This document shows positions 1 through 8,812 of a DNA stretch of 64,000 nt, piece by piece. The stretch covers positions 1 through 64,000 of the forward strand of contig NZ_WHJH01000014.1 in the NCBI RefSeq assembly GCF_011682145.1, written 5' to 3'. This DNA comes from Massilia mucilaginosa (GTDB taxonomy: Bacteria; Pseudomonadota; Gammaproteobacteria; Burkholderiales; Burkholderiaceae_D). Numbering within the stretch: the first letter of the stretch is position 1; each line of letters starts with the position of its first letter. Below the pieces are notes generated by a model that saw nothing but the letters and a program-made list of their open reading frames with translations, had not been told where the DNA came from and did not search any database. A program made the position numbers and the translations under genes.

Positions 1-325
1 CGAACATTTCTGCGTCATCCGTTCTTGCCTCGATACCCTGCGAAAACAGGGCCACAACATGCTCGCAGTGCTACAGCGCGCATTTGTCGGCGCGCCTATC
101 CCATCAGTTGCATAGCGGCTGAATAGTTACACCGCATCAAGGTCGTTACATAAATTTTTCGCCAAGGAAAACTCCATCAATATTGTCTAATTATCAATGC
201 TAATGATACGCCAGAATGACGTCGATTTTTATCGATATTGAAAAGACATAGGTCTTTTTTCCTTCGTCTTGTCATCTGTTTTGGTATCGCATGGAGCGTA
301 CTCCTGCGGCCAGCATGGAATCAAG
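1..325. other. Intergenic region without a supported gene
   Basis: No credible coding frame is seen here. The stretch around 160-260 is notably more AT-rich than the rest of the window. It includes a short palindrome, TCGAT-TTTT-ATCGA-like, near 221-235. This could be the control region of a gene lying left of the window, but no -10/-35 pair convinced me. Confidence 0.4.
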
Positions 326-355
326 AAAAACAAACGCCGTCACGAGGACGGCGTT
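326..355 (-). terminator. Rho-independent terminator of the collagenase gene
   Basis: A perfect 9-bp stem (AACGCCGTC at 333-341 with GACGGCGTT at 347-355) has a 5-nt loop. Read on the minus strand, it is followed by a T-rich tract (326-332). It sits just 3' of the minus-strand collagenase stop codon at 380. Confidence 0.85.
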
Positions 356-379
356 CGTCTTGCAAAACCTGCTTGCTAT

Positions 380-2623
380 TTAGTCGTACGTCGCGCTGAT
401 GGTCACGCCGTTAAAACTCGGCGCGGCCTTGAGCATGATGTAGTACCACTGGCCGCTGGCCGGCGCGGCGATGTTGACGCTCTCGCCGTTACCGCCGGTG
501 GCCGATGCAAAATCGTACCAGGTGGTCGACGGATAGCGTCCGCGTGCCACGTACATATCCGCATTGCCGCTGCCGCCGCTGGTAAACAAGCGCAGGTTCT
601 TGGCGCCTGCCGGCAGCAGGATGTGCGCATAGCTTTCGCTCGACGACGTAAAGCCGGTAATCGAGCAGCCCTTGCCCAGGTAACTGCCCTGGTTGCACGC
701 CGGCAGGTTCACCTGCGGCAGCGGCGGTTCGCCGGCGGTGGTGGCCGTCTTCACCCAGCCCGCGAACTCGGCGTCGTAACGCGTGCCGATATACGCCATG
801 TAGTTCTGGTAGCCGTCGTAATCGCCCACCCGGAACTTGCCCAGCACCGCGTCCACATCGCTGCGGTGCTTTTCCACCATGAAGCGGGTCGCCATATAGC
901 CCCAGCGATAGGCGCGGTCGGTGTAGTCGCCCATCGAATAGGTATTGCCGAAGATCTCGCTCAGCTTGTAGGTCCCGGTGCGCGCCTTGTCGATCGATGC
1001 CTGGTTATTGTTGCGCAGGGACAGATACTCACCGATACCCTCGATCCACCACACGGTCGGCTTGGATATGGCGTCACCGAAGTCTCCGTACATATTGAAG
1101 CGCCCGTCCAGGTAGTGTACGTATTCATGCTCCAGGTTCCAGACCGAGAAGTTCGGCCGCAGCCACGACGCTTCGTGCGCAATGAAGCGCGCCTGGTTGG
1201 TCGACGACTCCGGGTTGCCTTCGAGGTACATACCGCCGTTATTGGTATCGATATCGTAGATAACCGACGCGTACTTGCCGTAATTGGCGTAATCGTCGAA
1301 CACCACCAGTTCCAGCGAGGTGTTCTTGTCGTTGGCGACCGGCACCCGCTTGGTTTGCAGCATGTCGTGGAAGTAGCCTTCTTCCTTTTGCAGGATGGCG
1401 CAGGATGACTGCAGTTGGGCAGTCGTCATCTCTTGTGCCCGGATGCGCAGGGTCGGGCTGCAGGTATAGCTGACCTTGAGCACCGTGTCCGCCAGTTTCT
1501 GCTCGTAGCCGCAGGTGCCGTACTGGCCGCAGTTGGCGTTGTCATAGTATTTGACGGCCGAGGCTGCAGCCAGCCAGAGCGCGCTGTCGGCGCCGGTCAT
1601 GCTGCTGCTGGCCAGGGTCGCTTGCACCATCGGCTTGACCGTGGCTTTTTGCGCCGCGTGCTGCATGAAGCGGAACGTTTCATTGGCGGCGTCGTTGAGC
1701 ATGTAGCCCGTCGCGGTGCCCAGCAGCGCGGACTTGTTTTTCACAACGAAGTTGTTCAATGCCACCGGATAGCTGGTGTCGCTTTGCAGCAGCGGCAGCG
1801 CGTCCGGCCGCGAATGGGCGTAGAACAGTACCGTCAATGCCGAGGTCATGCCGCCGGCGGCATCGTTTTGCTTGAGCCCATCGACTGCACTCGGGTTGCT
1901 CGGCGAGTTGGTGTAGCGCACCACCAGCTGTTTCATCGATGGCAGGAAATACGCTTCATCATGGGTGTTGGTGATCAGCTTGATGACTTCGGACGCCGTG
2001 CTGCCGGCCACCGGATTGCTCTTGTACAGTACCGTGCCCTCGACCAGGTTCTTGATCGGTGCGCGCAGCGATGCCGTATACGCGGCCGGCGGCGTGGCGA
2101 TGGTGCCGCCGCTGCCCAGGTAGTAACCGGCGCGCAAGTATAGCGCCAGGTTGGCCAGCGCGCGGTTGCTGGCGTTGTAAGTGCTCGCTTCGCGCGCGAA
2201 GCGGGTCGCGACCGCATTCATGTTGGCGGCCGAGTAGGCCTTGGCGGCTTGCGCGGCGTTCAGCGAAAACAGCGGATAGGTGCATTCGACATCGGGCATG
2301 GCGGCCAGGTAGTCGGCCAGCGCGGCGCCGTTGTAGCTGGTCAGCGCATCCATGTTCTTGCACTCGGGCGTGGCTGCCATCAGGCTCATGCGGCCAAGCT
2401 CGGGCTTTTTGGGCATCAGGTCCAGGCGCGGCTTGGTGGTGGGCGCCACGTTGAAGCGCTGTTGCTCCACCGTTGGCGGCAGGCTCTGGCGCGCGTGCGG
2501 CATCGGTGCCTGTTTCAGGCGTTCGTGCGTATGGCCTTGATCGGCTTGCTTTGCATGGCCGATGCTGCTGAAACAGGCGCTGATCAGCCCGGCCAGTACG
2601 ATGGTCTTGTGTTGTACAAACAT
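380..2623 (-). CDS. Secreted collagenase, peptidase family M9, with C-terminal PPC-like domain
   Basis: A predicted extracellular zinc metalloprotease that degrades collagen or gelatin-like proteins (Vibrio-type M9 family). The zinc site HEYVH is at about residues 499-503, and a downstream W-I-E-G-I-G-E segment supplies the third ligand typical of the family. The N-terminus (MFVQHK, then a hydrophobic run ending in GHA-K) is a signal peptide. The last ~100 residues resemble a bacterial pre-peptidase C-terminal (PPC) domain, often used for substrate binding. I chose the ATG at 2623 because AAGGAG lies 7 nt upstream; an in-frame ATG at 2641 sits upstream of that Shine-Dalgarno site and would embed it in the coding region. 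It stands alone with its own terminator. The neighbouring M6 protease has the same orientation but is separated by a terminator. Confidence 0.9.
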   Translation of the reverse strand: MFVQHKTIVLAGLISACFSSIGHAKQADQGHTHERLKQAPMPHARQSLPPTVEQQRFNVAPTTKPRLDLMPKKPELGRMSLMAATPECKNMDALTSYNGAALADYLAAMPDVECTYPLFSLNAAQAAKAYSAANMNAVATRFAREASTYNASNRALANLALYLRAGYYLGSGGTIATPPAAYTASLRAPIKNLVEGTVLYKSNPVAGSTASEVIKLITNTHDEAYFLPSMKQLVVRYTNSPSNPSAVDGLKQNDAAGGMTSALTVLFYAHSRPDALPLLQSDTSYPVALNNFVVKNKSALLGTATGYMLNDAANETFRFMQHAAQKATVKPMVQATLASSSMTGADSALWLAAASAVKYYDNANCGQYGTCGYEQKLADTVLKVSYTCSPTLRIRAQEMTTAQLQSSCAILQKEEGYFHDMLQTKRVPVANDKNTSLELVVFDDYANYGKYASVIYDIDTNNGGMYLEGNPESSTNQARFIAHEASWLRPNFSVWNLEHEYVHYLDGRFNMYGDFGDAISKPTVWWIEGIGEYLSLRNNNQASIDKARTGTYKLSEIFGNTYSMGDYTDRAYRWGYMATRFMVEKHRSDVDAVLGKFRVGDYDGYQNYMAYIGTRYDAEFAGWVKTATTAGEPPLPQVNLPACNQGSYLGKGCSITGFTSSSESYAHILLPAGAKNLRLFTSGGSGNADMYVARGRYPSTTWYDFASATGGNGESVNIAAPASGQWYYIMLKAAPSFNGVTISATYD

Positions 2624-2861
2624 TGTCTCGCTCCTTGTCATTGTTGTGATCGATCTTGGGCGCGCCGGCCAGGATGTGGTCCGGCGCTTTGCTCATGGGA
2701 CGGAAAAGGGTCAAGTCCGCCCTGCAGCAAGCCTTCAGGCGTGCTGATACTATCTCTAATGCATATGGGGAAATACCCAACAAGGGCGGCAAAGATGCAA
2801 TTTGTTCAATTTGTCCGCCGCGCCTGATAAATACGGCACAGTATGGTGGAAGGCGATGACG

Positions 2862-2898
2862 AAAAAGCCACACTTCCGGTGACCGGAAGTGTGGCTTT
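2862..2898 (-). terminator. Strong Rho-independent terminator of the M6 protease gene
   Basis: A perfect 16-bp inverted repeat (2864-2879 with 2883-2898) has a 3-nt loop. On the minus strand it is followed by a run of T (complement of 2862-2866). It lies 25 bp beyond the stop of the minus-strand gene at 2924. The symmetric A-tracts may also allow weaker termination on the plus strand. Confidence 0.92.
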
Positions 2899-2923
2899 AG
2901 CAATGGTCTGACACGCTGAAGTG

Positions 2924-4843
2924 TTACTTGGTGACGGTCAGCTTGTACTTGCCGGCACCGCTATACGAGGAGATCACGACCCGGTAGTAACCGGCCGGGG
3001 CGGTGAAAGTGAGCGCTTCCTGCGATGCGTCGCCGGTCGATTCAGCCACGTTGACCCACAGATTGGTCGTGCCCTTGTTCTGCCACTGTTCCAGGCGCAG
3101 GTCGAAGTCGGTGCCGGCCGGGCCGCTCAGTACGGCGCCCAGGGTGCCGCCCTTGTACTCGAACCAGGGCGATGGATGGATCGCTTCGCCCTTCTCGGCC
3201 AGCGTGCCGTTGTAGATGTCGCCGGCCGGGGTCGAGGTGGCCGTGCCGAGGTCGAACGTCACGGTCTTGCCCGGCGCGCTGATGTTGGAAAGCGCAAAGC
3301 CCGACGCAAAGCCGTTCCACCACCGCGAATTGGTGCCCTTGCTTGTCAGCGCATTCGGTACGCCGGCGTTGAACGCGCGCGTGGCCACGCCGTCGTACAG
3401 GTCGCCGCCATCGCCCTGGTTCACATTGTTTTCCGGATCGCGCTTGCCGTCCGCGTGTTCCATCTGGATGTACGGCTTCCATTCGGTATCGTTGGTGCCG
3501 CTCGGGTCGATGTGGAACACGGCCAGGCCCTGGTCGGGCTGGTGCAGGTTCTGCCCGCTCTTGTGGATGGCTTCCACGTAAAACGCTTCGGCCGCGTTGG
3601 CGGGATTGCTCCAGCGGTACAGCGAGTGGCCGCTGGCCGCCATCGACAGGCGTCCGCTCGGCGCGCTGCGGTTGATCGCCGGATTGAGTTCGATGGCCGT
3701 GTCCCATCCCGCCAGGTAGCGCAGGAAACCGACCGGCTGGGTCGGACGGTACTGGCTTTCGAAGCCCACGCCGCCGAAGCCCATCACGCAGAAGTTGGCT
3801 ACCGAGCCTTGCGAGCTGCCGTCGTAGTCGTACAGGTCGGGCCAGCCCATGATCAGGTGACCCGATTCATGCACGAAGGTGCCGATCGCCAGTTGCTTGC
3901 CCATGTCGCTGATCTGGTAGCTGCCGGTGCAGGCGCCGTTGCTGCAGAACTTTTCGCCCAGCCAGCCCATGTGCGGCCACAGGCCTTTCGACCACGGGCT
4001 GTCCGCTTCGCCCGCATAGAAGAAGTTCAGGCCCAGGATGTGGCCGGTGCTGTCGCGGCTGAGCGTGGAAAAGTCGACGCCTTCGCTGCTCTTGACCCAG
4101 TTCAGCGCTTCGACGATCAATTCCTGCGCGCGCGGGCCGACATCCAGGCTGTTGTCGGTGTAGTAGGACTTGGGCCGCTTGGCGCGGTAGTAGCGGGTGA
4201 CCGTGTTGCTGTAGTCGAGTTTGTTGCCCGAGGCGGCCAGGAAGTAGCCGCGCACCGATTGCGCATTGCCGAAGCCGGTATAGTTGGCGTCGTTCAGGAA
4301 CGATTCGACCTGCGGCTTGGTGATCGTGCCCGGTGCGTCGGAGAAATCGATGATCACGGTCAGGCCGCGCATCTGGCCGGTCACTGCGGCGCTGGCCGCG
4401 GCGCTCGGGGCCATCATCGCCGACGTGGTTTTCTGCGCCAGTTCCAGGGTGCGTCCGTGCATCTTCTGATAGCGCTGTTTGGCCAGGCGCGCCTTGGCGG
4501 CCGTGGAGAGGCCCGGCTCGCGCTTGTCCTGCGCGGTGCTGAAGGTGCGCAGTCTGGCATTGGTGGCCAGCACGCCGCTCGAGACCAGCTCGTCGCCCGT
4601 GGCGTTCACGTGCGCGTAGCAAAAACCGCGTTTGGCAGGATCATAGACGACCAGCGAGCCGTCTTCGGTACGCTGTTCGGCGTAATAATCGTTACCGTCG
4701 AGGCGAATTTTCAACATGTCGCCGCCCGGCTGACGGAATTCATAGCGATGACCCTTGTACGGAATGGCCGCATGGGATGTTAACGCCGCCAGCGACAGCA
4801 CCACACCGGCCGCTGCCGTAAGACTTGCACGCATCAAACTCAT
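2924..4843 (-). CDS. Secreted M6-family (immune inhibitor A-like) metalloprotease
   Basis: Predicted secreted zinc endopeptidase of the M6 family domain. The catalytic motif HESGH is at residues 325-329, followed by GWPDLYDYDG, as in InhA-like proteases. A signal peptide (MSLMRASL, then an Ala/Leu-rich run ending SHA-A) occupies the first ~25 residues. The C-terminal ~100 residues form a PPC-like beta-sandwich comparable to the one on the neighbouring collagenase, which points to a shared role in protein scavenging. The start at 4843 is supported by GGAGAAG just upstream; an in-frame ATG at 4906 would add 21 residues unlike any signal peptide. The gene ends in a strong hairpin terminator. The 247-bp gap to the divergent gene at 5091 should hold its promoter. 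Confidence 0.9.
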   Translation of the reverse strand: MSLMRASLTAAAGVVLSLAALTSHAAIPYKGHRYEFRQPGGDMLKIRLDGNDYYAEQRTEDGSLVVYDPAKRGFCYAHVNATGDELVSSGVLATNARLRTFSTAQDKREPGLSTAAKARLAKQRYQKMHGRTLELAQKTTSAMMAPSAAASAAVTGQMRGLTVIIDFSDAPGTITKPQVESFLNDANYTGFGNAQSVRGYFLAASGNKLDYSNTVTRYYRAKRPKSYYTDNSLDVGPRAQELIVEALNWVKSSEGVDFSTLSRDSTGHILGLNFFYAGEADSPWSKGLWPHMGWLGEKFCSNGACTGSYQISDMGKQLAIGTFVHESGHLIMGWPDLYDYDGSSQGSVANFCVMGFGGVGFESQYRPTQPVGFLRYLAGWDTAIELNPAINRSAPSGRLSMAASGHSLYRWSNPANAAEAFYVEAIHKSGQNLHQPDQGLAVFHIDPSGTNDTEWKPYIQMEHADGKRDPENNVNQGDGGDLYDGVATRAFNAGVPNALTSKGTNSRWWNGFASGFALSNISAPGKTVTFDLGTATSTPAGDIYNGTLAEKGEAIHPSPWFEYKGGTLGAVLSGPAGTDFDLRLEQWQNKGTTNLWVNVAESTGDASQEALTFTAPAGYYRVVISSYSGAGKYKLTVTK

Positions 4844-5090
4844 CACTTCTCCAAAGTTGTAAAAAGTATAAGTATGTATGTGTGAAAAGTGCTCGTCTTG
4901 GCACATTTCGGCGCATCTTCGTCGAAATCAGCATAAAAGTCGTCTATACAATTCCCGCTCCATGGTTCCCGGCTGCTCGGTATTTCCGTGCGGATAGCAT
5001 ATATTTTCGCTTTGACCGGCTTTCTTCTTGTGCATTATCATTATTAAATACACACTATCGACTTGAACCACGATCAGGGCCGTTGTCGCC

Positions 5091-5912
5091 ATGTTAAACC
5101 GCCTGCTAAAAAAACCAGCACCCGAGCCTGTCCCTTCGTTTACGAAGCGGCGCTTTTTCGGCACCGAGCAAAAAGCGTTCTACGGCCGCCTGCGCCGCGC
5201 GCTGCCCAAGTGCTACATTTTTCCCGACATCGCGCTGAGCAAACTCATGATCCCGAGCAATCCGGATCCGAAGATCAAGCGCAGCCACCAGGACCATCTG
5301 TCCGGACGCAAGGTCGATTACGCCGTCTTCGATGCCCGTCTGCACCTGCTGTTCGTGATCGAACTGACCGTGCCGCCGGCGCCGGGCGCCAATCCGGACA
5401 CCATTCCGATCGCGGCCCTGATGGCCAGCGCCGGCATCCGCCGCTTCAGTTGGCCCAAGGACAACCTGCCGTCGACCGAACAGACCCTGCGCGCGCTGGC
5501 CGATTATTCGGCCGAGAACATGGCCAGGGAAGAGGGCGACGCCGGCGAGCCGTCGTCGCAACCGGGCCAGCCCGAGCACATCGATACGATTCCCGTGGTC
5601 GACAGCATCATCGTCCCGCGCACGGCCAGCACCTTGACGCTCGAAGCGCTGGCCGGCATGGCGCCGCAGGGGGCCTTGAAAACGTCCTATCCGCACGTGT
5701 GGGAACGCATCTGCCTGTTCTGCACCGAACCGCGCCACCTGCACCAGTACCTGCATTCGCTGTCGATGCAGGACCGTGGCGTCAAGCGGGCCGGCTTTTC
5801 GGAAGAAGCGCTGAACGAAATCGCCCGCATCCAGGTCGCCAACGTCGGCTATCTGCAAACCCAGACGGCGCCGGAACGGGCCAGCTGGAACGACGTCTTT
5901 ACCGACCGCTGA
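5091..5912 (+). CDS. DUF2726 domain-containing protein
   Basis: Conserved betaproteobacterial protein of unknown function. The central part (about residues 20-120) has the DUF2726 layout: a 'FFGTEQKAFY' opening, a 'FPDIALSKL' strand, 'SGRKVDYAVFDARLHLLFVIEL', then a later helix. The D...(V/I)EL arrangement recalls the PD-(D/E)XK nuclease fold proposed for this family, but no activity can be asserted. No signal peptide or membrane segment is seen. The C-terminal half (about residues 150-273) has no domain I recognise. No strong Shine-Dalgarno precedes the ATG. It is divergent from the M6 protease gene. Confidence 0.75.
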   Translation: MLNRLLKKPAPEPVPSFTKRRFFGTEQKAFYGRLRRALPKCYIFPDIALSKLMIPSNPDPKIKRSHQDHLSGRKVDYAVFDARLHLLFVIELTVPPAPGANPDTIPIAALMASAGIRRFSWPKDNLPSTEQTLRALADYSAENMAREEGDAGEPSSQPGQPEHIDTIPVVDSIIVPRTASTLTLEALAGMAPQGALKTSYPHVWERICLFCTEPRHLHQYLHSLSMQDRGVKRAGFSEEALNEIARIQVANVGYLQTQTAPERASWNDVFTDR

Positions 5913-6051
5913 CCTGCGCGGCGCGGTCCGGCGCGCGGATTGACCGTTTGTTATCGTCAATCCGCAGTTCGTCGCAACGCCAGCCCCGGCCAGGCGCGCT
6001 GCCACTATAGTCTGGCCTGACGTTGCCAATCAACCAGACTACAGGAATCGC

Positions 6052-7482
6052 ATGTTCAAACTGTCCGCCCTCTGCTTCGCCTCCCTTGTTGCGCTGCACG
6101 CGCCGGCCGCCTTGGCCCAGGAAGGCGCCCAGGTCGCCGCCTCCGCCAGCGAACAAACCCTCGCCGAGCGCATCGACGCCGTCATCGCCCCGTACTACAA
6201 GGCCGATGCGCCAGGCGCGACCGTTATCGTCACGCAGGATGGCAAGACCGTGCTGCGCAAGGCCTACGGCTTGGCCAACGTGTCCAAGGGCATTGCCATG
6301 AGCCCCGACATGGCCATGCGGCTCGGCTCCATCACCAAGCAGTTCACCGCCGTTGGCATCCTGATGCTGGTCGATGAGGGCAAGCTGGCGCTCGATGACG
6401 ACATCACCAAATTCCTGCCGGATTACCCCACGCGCGGCAAGCGCATCACCATCGAGCACTTGCTGACCCACACCTCGGGCATCGTCAGCTTCACCAGCAA
6501 GCCCAGTTTTTTCCTCACCGAAGGGCAGGACAAGAGCGTGGCGCAGATGATCGACTTCTTCAAGAACGATGCGCTCGAGTTCGAGCCGGGCACGCGCTGG
6601 GCCTACAACAATTCCGGCTACTTCCTGCTCGGCGCGGTGATCGAAAAACTGTCCGGCCAGACGTACGCCAAGTTCATGGAAGAACGCATCTTCACCCCGC
6701 TCGAGATGCGCCACACGGCCTACGAAGGCCACGAACGCAACCCCGGCCCGCGCGCCGTTGGCCATACCAAGGGCTGGTTCGGCGGCGTCGCCACGGCCAA
6801 GCCGATGAGCATGACGCAGCCGTACGCGGCCGGCGCGCTGGTCTCGACCGTGGACGACCTGGCGCGCTGGGATGCGGCCATTTCCGCCGGCAAACTGCTC
6901 ACGCCGGGCACCTGGCAAAAGGCGCACACCAGCGCCGTGCTGGCCGACGGCAAGCTCACCAACTATGGCTACGGCTGGCAGGTCGGCAAGCTGCGCGGCG
7001 CACCGATGGTGGCGCACGACGGCGGCATCAACGGCTTTTCCACCTCCGCTTTGCGCCTGCCGCAGCAAAAAGTGTACGTCGCGGTGCTGAGCAACAGCGA
7101 CGCACCCAAGGTCCAGCCCGACATGGTGGCCAGCCAGGCGGCGGCGATTGCCATCGGCAATCCCTTCCCCGACTTCAAGTCCGTCAAGGTCGACAATGCC
7201 GTGCTCGACGCCTATGCCGGCACTTACCGCATCGACGCCAACGCCACCCGCAGCTTCAAGCGCGACGGCGACAAGCTGGTCATGCAGCGTACCAACCGCG
7301 ACCCGGTCACCCTGACCTCGTTCGCCAACGACAGTTTCGTCATGCCCGCTTCGCTGACCACCTTCGTGTTCGCGCGCAACGCCAAGGGCGAGGTCAACCA
7401 CGTGACGGTCCACAGCCAGGGGTCGGACATGATCAACCAGCGCGTCGGGACGCCCTACGGGACGCCCTACGGGACGCCCTAA
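6052..7482 (+). CDS. Periplasmic serine hydrolase, class C beta-lactamase/DD-peptidase family
   Basis: Penicillin-binding-protein-like hydrolase of the beta-lactamase class C superfamily. The active-site motifs are present: S93-I-T-K96, Y185-N-N187 and H322-D-G-G, the last standing where KTG is found in true AmpC enzymes. HxG in place of KTG is common in the esterase/peptidase members, so antibiotic hydrolysis should not be assumed. A signal peptide (MFKLSAL... ending ALA-Q) predicts export. The C-terminal ~100 residues form a small extra domain common in this subfamily. The last residues are a threefold Gly-Thr-Pro-Tyr repeat encoded by a 12-bp tandem repeat that runs into the stop codon. 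It appears monocistronic. Confidence 0.88.
   Translation: MFKLSALCFASLVALHAPAALAQEGAQVAASASEQTLAERIDAVIAPYYKADAPGATVIVTQDGKTVLRKAYGLANVSKGIAMSPDMAMRLGSITKQFTAVGILMLVDEGKLALDDDITKFLPDYPTRGKRITIEHLLTHTSGIVSFTSKPSFFLTEGQDKSVAQMIDFFKNDALEFEPGTRWAYNNSGYFLLGAVIEKLSGQTYAKFMEERIFTPLEMRHTAYEGHERNPGPRAVGHTKGWFGGVATAKPMSMTQPYAAGALVSTVDDLARWDAAISAGKLLTPGTWQKAHTSAVLADGKLTNYGYGWQVGKLRGAPMVAHDGGINGFSTSALRLPQQKVYVAVLSNSDAPKVQPDMVASQAAAIAIGNPFPDFKSVKVDNAVLDAYAGTYRIDANATRSFKRDGDKLVMQRTNRDPVTLTSFANDSFVMPASLTTFVFARNAKGEVNHVTVHSQGSDMINQRVGTPYGTPYGTP
7447..7482 (+). repeat. Three 12-bp tandem repeats at the 3' end of the hydrolase gene
   Basis: The unit GGGACGCCCTAC occurs three times in phase, adding Gly-Thr-Pro-(Tyr) repeats to the C-terminus. 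The last copy ends in the TAA stop. Twelve is a multiple of three, so copy-number change would alter only the length of the tail. Confidence 0.9.
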
Positions 7483-7543
7483 CGTACGCGGCGCGGGTTG
7501 GTAAATCTGCTACGCTCGCCAGACACATAACCTGGCGAGCCCA

Positions 7544-7969
7544 ATGAGAACCATCCCCACCATCCTGAAAGACAGCAAGACGATCGCCGTGGTCGGCTTG
7601 TCGAACCGGCCCGAGCGTGCCAGCCACGCCGTGGCCGCCTACCTGCAACAGCAGGGCTACCGCATCCTCGGCGTCAACCCGGCGTATGCCGGCCAGGACA
7701 TCCTGGGCGTGCCGGTCTACGCCAGCCTGGCCGAGGCCGCCGCCGCCTTGCCGGACGGCGCGCGCATCGACATCGTCGACTGCTTCCGTACGCCCGACGC
7801 CATGCTCCCGCTCGCGCGCGACGCCATCGACGTCAAAGCGCGCTGCCTGTGGATGCAGCTCGGCGTGGTCAACCAGCAAGCGGCCGACCTGGCCGCCGCC
7901 GCCGGCCTCGACGTGGTGATGGACCGCTGCCTGAAAATCGAGCACGCGCACAGCGGCGCGCCAGCGTGA
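7544..7969 (+). CDS. CoA-binding domain protein (YccU family)
   Basis: A small cytoplasmic protein consisting of one Rossmann-type CoA-binding domain. The N-terminal 'TIAVVGLSNRPERASHAVAAYL' segment and 'GYRILGVNP' are typical of the succinyl-CoA ligase alpha-like/YccU group. The family binds CoA or a related nucleotide, but the substrate and role are not established. Its stop codon overlaps the probable GTG start of the PPK2 gene, so the two are likely translationally coupled. A GGCGAG element precedes the ATG. Confidence 0.85.
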   Translation: MRTIPTILKDSKTIAVVGLSNRPERASHAVAAYLQQQGYRILGVNPAYAGQDILGVPVYASLAEAAAALPDGARIDIVDCFRTPDAMLPLARDAIDVKARCLWMQLGVVNQQAADLAAAAGLDVVMDRCLKIEHAHSGAPA

Positions 7970-8802
7970 AGGCGCGCACCCGTTTCCGGGCCGGGCCCGG
8001 CCTCAAGCTGCGCGATGAAGACGCCGGGGCCACGCCGTTGCGCGAGCATGGCGGCAAGCATCCCAAGTCGAAAGAACAGATCAAGGCGCACGAGCGCAAG
8101 CTGACCGATGCGCTGACCGCGAAGATTGCGCTGCACCAGCAGATGCTGTTCTCGCAGCGCAAGCAAAAAGTGCTGCTGATACTGCAGGGCATGGATACTT
8201 CGGGCAAGGATGGCACGGTGCGCGCGCTGTTCAGCCGCATCAACCCGATGGGACTGCGCGCCGCCCAGTTCAAGGCGCCCACCCTGGAAGAAGCGGCGCA
8301 CGATTTCTTGTGGCGCATCCATCCGCACGTGCCGGGCGCGGGCGAGATCGCCATTTTCAATCGCAGCCACTACGAAGACGTGCTGGTCGCGCGCGTGCAA
8401 AAGCTGATCGACGACAAGGAATGCCAGCGCCGCTACGCGCATATCGCCGACTTCGAACGCATGCTGGCCGACACCGGCACGGTGATCGTCAAGGTGTTCC
8501 TGCATATCTCGAAGGAGGAGCAGCGCGCGCGCCTGCCGGCGCGCCGGGATGACCCGGAAAAGCAATGGAAGTTCGACGACAACGACCTGGTCCAGCGCAA
8601 GCGCTGGGACGACTACCAGGACGCCTACGAACGCGCCATCGACGCCACCGACGCCGAGCACGCGCCGTGGTACGTGATTCCGGCCGATTCCAAGGTCCAC
8701 CGCAACCTGCTCATCGCCAGCCTGCTGCTTGAAGTCATGGAAGACCTGGAATTGCGCTTCCCCAAGACCGATCCGCGCCTGTCAACGCTGACGGTGGAGT
8801 AG
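7966..8802 (+). CDS. Polyphosphate kinase 2 family phosphotransferase (class I-like)
   Basis: Predicted PPK2, which transfers phosphate between polyphosphate and nucleotides (mostly NDP phosphorylation). The P-loop-like G-M-D-T-S-G-K-D-G-T motif and the lid/Walker B region F-N-R-S-H-Y-E-D-V are intact, and 'KQWKFDDNDL.QRKRWDDY' is characteristic of the family. The length, 278 residues, is normal. The likely start is GTG at 7966, which overlaps the TGA of the CoA-binding gene. A longer ATG frame begins at 7849 but lies wholly inside the upstream gene. The gene faces the HD-GYP gene tail to tail, 10 bp away. Confidence 0.88.
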   Translation: MKARTRFRAGPGLKLRDEDAGATPLREHGGKHPKSKEQIKAHERKLTDALTAKIALHQQMLFSQRKQKVLLILQGMDTSGKDGTVRALFSRINPMGLRAAQFKAPTLEEAAHDFLWRIHPHVPGAGEIAIFNRSHYEDVLVARVQKLIDDKECQRRYAHIADFERMLADTGTVIVKVFLHISKEEQRARLPARRDDPEKQWKFDDNDLVQRKRWDDYQDAYERAIDATDAEHAPWYVIPADSKVHRNLLIASLLLEVMEDLELRFPKTDPRLSTLTVE

Positions 8803-8812
8803 GGCAGGCGCT

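Noticed and set aside
2921-4783. A 620-codon open frame on the plus strand opposite the M6 protease
   Set aside because: It is antisense to a gene with a clear HESGH motif, signal peptide, Shine-Dalgarno and terminator, and its composition is that of a shadow frame.
6052-7482. True AmpC beta-lactamase (resistance gene)
   Set aside because: The third active-site motif is HDGG instead of KTG and there is an extra C-terminal domain, so a peptidase or esterase role is at least as likely.
7849-7965. Longer ATG start for PPK2
   Set aside because: It would overlap the CoA-binding gene by about 120 bp and adds residues without family similarity.
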